NCBI GenBank assembly: GCA_903953805.1
Contig: CAJBLC010000002.1
Coordinates: forward strand, 1 to 7,748
DNA length: 7,748 nt
Source: an uncultured Actinomycetes bacterium
Lineage (GTDB): Bacteria > Actinomycetota > Actinomycetes > Nanopelagicales > Nanopelagicaceae
Direction: 5' to 3'
A model generated the notes under the pieces. It worked only from the letters and a program-made list of their open reading frames with translations, did not search any database and had not been told where the DNA came from. Of this stretch, positions 5,695-7,748 are shown in pieces. Within the stretch, counting starts at the first letter, position 1. Each line of letters begins with the position of its first letter. The translations under genes were made by a program, and so were the position numbers.

Positions 5695-6474
5695 ATGACA
5701 TCTTTCTATTCCAAGAATTCGATTCTCGTGCGTGGCCTCGCCTCAGTGGCTCTCCTCGTCGCGGTCACCGCCTCAGGTTTTTCCGCCGCCCAAGCAACAA
5801 CCCTTAAAGGCGCTACCGCCGTTAAGGGATCTGCAACGGCAGCAAAAATTGGTGGTGCTTGCTCTACCGCTGGTGCAACAACAACGGTTGCCGGCAAATC
5901 TTTGACCTGCTCTAAAGCACTCAACGGGAAGTTGGTCTGGGGTGCATCGACAAGTGGAGCTCCATCTCTAGGTGGCGGACCCAATGGTGGTCCAGCTGCT
6001 AATCCAGCCTTTGCCGCCGCAATGGCAAAGTACACAGCGTGCCTCAAGGCACAGGGTGTATCCCTCCCTGCATTCGGAGGACGTCGCGGCTTCGGTGGAC
6101 CCGATGATAATAATTCAGCAAGCAACGGCCAGAACATTGCCTCGCCTGCTCCTCGTCCAACTCTCTCTGCTAAACAACAAGCAGCTATGACAAAGTGCGC
6201 ATCACTTCGCCCAGCATTTGGTCGTGGTGGTTTTGGCCGCGGTGGCATGGGTGGATCTGGCATGGGTGGATCTGGCATGGGTGGCTTCGGAGCCGGTGGC
6301 GGTGTTGCAAATACACCAGCGAATGTCGCTGCATATATCGCCTGCTTAAATACAAATGGCGTCAATGTCTCTGCACTCTCAGATCTACAAGGACTTGATC
6401 GACAATCTCCAAAGATTGCTGCGGCTCTTGCTGCTTGTCGCGCAAAGCGAGTTGTCCAAGCACCTGGGAATTAA
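5695..6474 (+). CDS. Exported Cys-paired, Gly-rich protein of actinobacterial type, function unknown
   Basis: The product is 259 residues from the ATG at 5695. An in-frame TTG at 5635 would add 20 residues ahead of the signal peptide and is unlikely. The signal peptide has R13, a hydrophobic core at about 14-31 and a cleavage site after AQA (32-34). The mature protein holds six cysteines in three pairs. C56/C72 lies in a small module ending GKLVW (78-82), a style I recognise from other actinobacterial exported proteins. C116/C168 and C217/C248 sit in two related modules of the form Y-x-A-C-L-x-x-x-G-V followed by a later C-A-S-L or C-R-A. This resembles the actinobacterial family with CMRxHGV...FPDP and ACxxLxP segments. 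Between these modules is a glycine-rich linker with GMGGS repeats (184-200). The protein is probably secreted or periplasmic with disulfides. It is divergent from argG and convergent with the GGDEF-like gene. Confidence 0.8.
   Translation: MTSFYSKNSILVRGLASVALLVAVTASGFSAAQATTLKGATAVKGSATAAKIGGACSTAGATTTVAGKSLTCSKALNGKLVWGASTSGAPSLGGGPNGGPAANPAFAAAMAKYTACLKAQGVSLPAFGGRRGFGGPDDNNSASNGQNIASPAPRPTLSAKQQAAMTKCASLRPAFGRGGFGRGGMGGSGMGGSGMGGFGAGGGVANTPANVAAYIACLNTNGVNVSALSDLQGLDRQSPKIAAALAACRAKRVVQAPGN
6244..6285 (+). repeat. 15-bp tandem repeat encoding GMGGS
   Basis: The unit GGCATGGGTGGATCT occurs at 6244-6258 and 6259-6273, with a partial third copy (GGCATGGGTGG) from 6274. It is in frame, so changes in copy number would alter the length of the glycine-rich linker without breaking the gene. 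Confidence 0.85.
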
Positions 6475-6479
6475 CGCAA

Positions 6480-6495
6480 TACTTTTTTAAAAGTA
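6480..6495. terminator. AT-rich inverted repeat just after the exported-protein stop
   Basis: TACTTTT (6480-6486) pairs with AAAAGTA (6489-6495). It begins five bases after the stop codon and lies between the two convergent genes. The centre is only two bases, so the real loop would be larger and the stem weak. The T run could terminate the plus-strand gene, and the A run gives a T run to the minus-strand gene. Confidence 0.3.
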
Positions 6496-6510
6496 CCGAA
6501 TTCTCAAAGT

Positions 6511-6553
6511 ACCTACTTCGTAAAGTGAATCTGATCCATTCTACGAAGTAGGT
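6511..6553. terminator. Perfect 12-bp inverted repeat over the 3' end of the GGDEF-like gene
   Basis: ACCTACTTCGTA (6511-6522) and TACGAAGTAGGT (6542-6553) are exact reverse complements 19 bases apart. The left arm covers the stop codon of the minus-strand gene (6513-6515), and both arms lie in or next to its last 14 codons. On the plus strand the right arm runs into GGTTTCTTAT, a weak T-tract, so it could terminate transcription from the exported-protein gene. On the minus strand no T-tract follows. Confidence 0.45.
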
Positions 6554-6995
6554 TTCTTATCTCTTCGCCCACTTCACTCTCGCAATAACGTATCTGCCAC
6601 ATCTCGCGCCACGTGCTCTCCCCCACCGCGTGCATAAATCGCTCACAGGCAATCTCGGCTGCACTCTCATTGCCGCGAATCAGAATCCAGAATCCATCCT
6701 CGGAGATGCGACAAATCTGATCCCCGCCACGAAGCAGGTGGCGAATACTGGTCGAGAGCAGCTTTAAATTCTGATGGATCGATTCGATTGCCTCTGCCAA
6801 CTTCGGATCTTCCGGCCTTATCGAACTCATCGATATCCGCAACGAGATGAGTGTGATCGTGCGTTTCTCCCGGTTCGCCATCGATAACTCGCCGGTCAGG
6901 TACTCATGAAAACGAGCGGGAGCGAGCGCATCTGTCAGTGAATCAGAAACTCCATCACTTGAGAATTCGATCTCAGCCTTCGCCCCGTTCTTCAC
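6513..6995 (-). CDS. Degenerate GGDEF-domain protein, probably catalytically inactive
   Basis: The product is 160 residues, about the size of one GGDEF domain. The pattern SLTDALAPARFHEYL (19-33) corresponds to the domain opening D-x-LT-x-L-x-N-R-x-x-F. LITLISLRISM-like strand residues (about 47-56) occupy the first metal-site strand but lack its aspartate. RGGDQICRISEDGFWILI (89-106) aligns with R-x-x-D-x-x-x-R-x-GGDEF: D92 and R96 are kept, while the signature GGDEF is replaced by SEDGF (98-102). With signature and metal residue both changed, diguanylate cyclase activity is unlikely. A role in binding nucleotide or partners is inference. No sensor or membrane segment is attached. The start is uncertain: GTG at 6993-6995 is the only usual start in the open frame, which begins after a stop at 7032-7034. 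AGAGGA about 15 bases upstream is too distant for a good Shine-Dalgarno sequence. Confidence 0.7.
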   Translation of the reverse strand: MKNGAKAEIEFSSDGVSDSLTDALAPARFHEYLTGELSMANREKRTITLISLRISMSSIRPEDPKLAEAIESIHQNLKLLSTSIRHLLRGGDQICRISEDGFWILIRGNESAAEIACERFMHAVGESTWREMWQIRYCESEVGEEIRNLLRRMDQIHFTK

Positions 6996-7131
6996 TCTGG
7001 CCCCGCGATTCCTCTCTTGCGCCCTTGCTGCCTACCACTCTGGCCCAATGGCACTTCTGACTCCGCACTCAAATTACTCTCGCATCTGGTGAGAGAAAAG
7101 CCCTTTGAGCCAGCCCGCCAATGGGTGGGCC

Positions 7132-7137
7132 TAGAAT
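7132..7137 (+). promoter_or_regulatory. Leaderless -10 hexamer TAGAAT for the small membrane protein
   Basis: TAGAAT is followed by TACGGC and the ATG at 7144. The 148-bp divergent gap (6996-7143) contains no open gene that I can support, and I could not find a matching hexamer for the minus-strand GGDEF-like gene. Confidence 0.55.
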
Positions 7138-7143
7138 TACGGC

Positions 7144-7530
7144 ATGGCTGAAAATTCTGATCGCATCTATCGTCGGGCTCGAGCACTTGCTACCCCGCTG
7201 CTTCGGATTGAAGCTGCGATCTTGATCGCGCTCGCCTTCTACCTTGCGAGTGCCGCAACCTTTAAGAAGGTAACCCATCCAGGAGCGCTCGGTGGCGAGA
7301 TCGCCTTCGCCATCTTCGGGGCAGCTGGTCTCTTCCTCTGTTCGATCTCCTACTCCCGCGGAACCTCCTGGGGACGATCCCCTGCCGTTCTGGCGAACCT
7401 GATCGCCCTTGGGGTCTCCTACTTTATGTTTGGTAGCCACCTCTATATCAGCGCCATCCCACTCCTTCTCCTCGCCTCAGCAACTCTCTTCGCCACCCTC
7501 CTTGGGTATCGCCCGGCCATCGAGAGATAG
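7144..7530 (+). CDS. Small four-helix membrane protein, function unknown
   Basis: The product is 128 residues. It has a short, charged N-terminus with an RIYRRAR stretch (7-13), followed by four hydrophobic segments at about 22-38, 53-70, 80-97 and 101-122. By the positive-inside rule the basic N-terminus would be cytoplasmic, which puts both ends inside. A short loop after helix 2 contains SYSRGTSWGRSP (69-80). I recognise no catalytic motif. Small proteins of this build are common next to core metabolic genes in Actinobacteria, but I cannot name a family. The start is supported by a leaderless-type TAGAAT. It runs in the same direction as the downstream E1 gene, 156 bp away, with a likely terminator between them. 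Confidence 0.75.
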   Translation: MAENSDRIYRRARALATPLLRIEAAILIALAFYLASAATFKKVTHPGALGGEIAFAIFGAAGLFLCSISYSRGTSWGRSPAVLANLIALGVSYFMFGSHLYISAIPLLLLASATLFATLLGYRPAIER

Positions 7531-7585
7531 GGCTCAAGTCGCGCAGGTCACACCACTTCTGAGGATATTCCCACCTTCCGCTTTC

Positions 7586-7603
7586 GGAGCGCCCTCCTTT
7601 TTT
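7586..7603 (+). terminator. Short hairpin plus T-tract after the membrane-protein gene
   Basis: GGAG (7586-7589) pairs with CTCC (7594-7597) around CGCC and is followed directly by six T residues. The stem is only four base pairs. An overlapping alternative stem, TCCG-CTTT-CGGA, lies just upstream. It is a plausible weak intrinsic terminator that separates this gene from the one starting at 7687. Confidence 0.45.
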
Positions 7604-7606
7604 GAT

Positions 7607-7612
7607 TAGACT
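7607..7612 (+). promoter_or_regulatory. Candidate -10 (TAGACT) for the downstream E1 gene
   Basis: TAGACT lies within TTAGACTT, the octamer also found at the argG promoter. It predicts transcription start near 7619 and a leader of about 68 bases before the GTG at 7687. It directly follows the putative terminator. No convincing -35 is visible. Confidence 0.35.
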
Positions 7613-7686
7613 TCGCTTGAAATACTTGAAAAACGAAGAATTGCTCGAAAAAGTTCACCAGCAACTCTCAAAGAATCGGAGCGCCA

Positions 7687-7748
7687 GTGTCGGCATCAGG
7701 GTCACATACTCCTGAGAACCATTTCGGTGGATCATTTGGTCCCAATGA
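7687..7748 (+). CDS. Start of probable 2-oxoglutarate dehydrogenase/decarboxylase E1 gene, cut by the right edge
   Basis: Only 20 codons and two further bases are present. They begin at GTG and read MSASGSHTPENHFGGSFGPN, with an acidic residue (Asp or Glu) next. The end of this stretch, FGPN followed by an acidic residue, fits the NEWLVDE-type opening of the actinobacterial multifunctional 2-oxoglutarate decarboxylase/dehydrogenase E1 (Kgd/SucA), as I recall it, but the evidence is short. GTG is the only usual start in the open frame after a stop at 7627-7629. GGAG at 7678-7681 is a Shine-Dalgarno sequence with five-base spacing. If the call is right, the enzyme feeds the TCA cycle from 2-oxoglutarate. 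Confidence 0.55.
   Translation, partial: MSASGSHTPENHFGGSFGPN

Noticed and set aside
5706..6365. Long minus-strand frame of 219 codons, proline-rich
   Set aside because: It is the antisense of the Gly-rich exported gene. Its proline repeats mirror the GGT/GGC codons, it has no signal or domain, and the plus-strand frame has a clear signal peptide and promoter.
7069..7440. Minus-strand frame of 123 codons opposite the membrane protein
   Set aside because: It is highly charged, low in hydrophobic order and antisense to a convincing membrane protein.
1..7748. CRISPR array, insertion sequence, toxin-antitoxin or phage-defence genes
   Set aside because: There are no spaced direct repeats of CRISPR type, no transposase frame, no terminal inverted repeats with target duplication and no defence-type domains. 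All intact frames are explained by core or small unknown genes.

Overview
The window looks like chromosomal DNA of a small-genome, moderate-GC actinobacterium, most likely a freshwater Nanopelagicales (acI) type. The evidence is a WhiB1 protein very close to the mycobacterial one as I remember it, the start of an actinobacterial-type 2-oxoglutarate dehydrogenase/decarboxylase E1 gene, an exported protein of a style common in Actinobacteria, GC content near 50 percent, very short intergenic gaps, and many genes that appear to be leaderless. The lineage is inferred from these features and is not proven.

Layout. Bases 1-3668 hold four minus-strand genes with gaps of 21-33 bp. In transcription order they are msrA (methionine sulfoxide reductase A), a TerC/Alx-family membrane protein (probable Mn/metal exporter), a MalY/PatB-type cystathionine beta-lyase/aminotransferase, and a cystathionine gamma-synthase/lyase-family enzyme cut by the left edge. 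A tRNA-Arg(CCG) lies divergently upstream of msrA at 3724-3795. It is followed by whiB1 (3961-4230, plus), which has a predicted stem-loop at its mRNA 5' end. argG (4242-5588, minus) converges on whiB1 and is of the long, E. coli-like type. Divergent from argG is an exported Cys/Gly-rich protein (5695-6474, plus). It converges on a small degenerate GGDEF-domain protein (6513-6995, minus). Divergent from that is a four-helix membrane protein of unknown function (7144-7530, plus). The window ends with the first 20 codons of what is probably the 2-oxoglutarate dehydrogenase/decarboxylase E1 gene (GTG start at 7687).

How the genes fit together. The two adjacent PLP enzymes could perform consecutive steps from homoserine ester plus cysteine through cystathionine to homocysteine. 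MsrA repairs oxidised methionine, and the TerC-family protein probably handles manganese, so the minus-strand group has a sulfur-amino-acid and redox flavour. argG makes argininosuccinate for arginine synthesis. No mobile element, CRISPR array, phage gene or defence system is visible.

The strongest non-gene signal is a promoter/start pattern. Five of ten start codons are preceded by a TANNNT hexamer exactly 6 bases upstream, which places transcription start on the A of ATG. Two more sites match with one mismatch. whiB1 and the E1 gene instead carry Shine-Dalgarno sequences. I found no convincing novel biological system. The items most worth checking are this promoter grid, the whiB1 5' stem-loop, the catalytically degraded GGDEF protein and the repeated-module exported protein.
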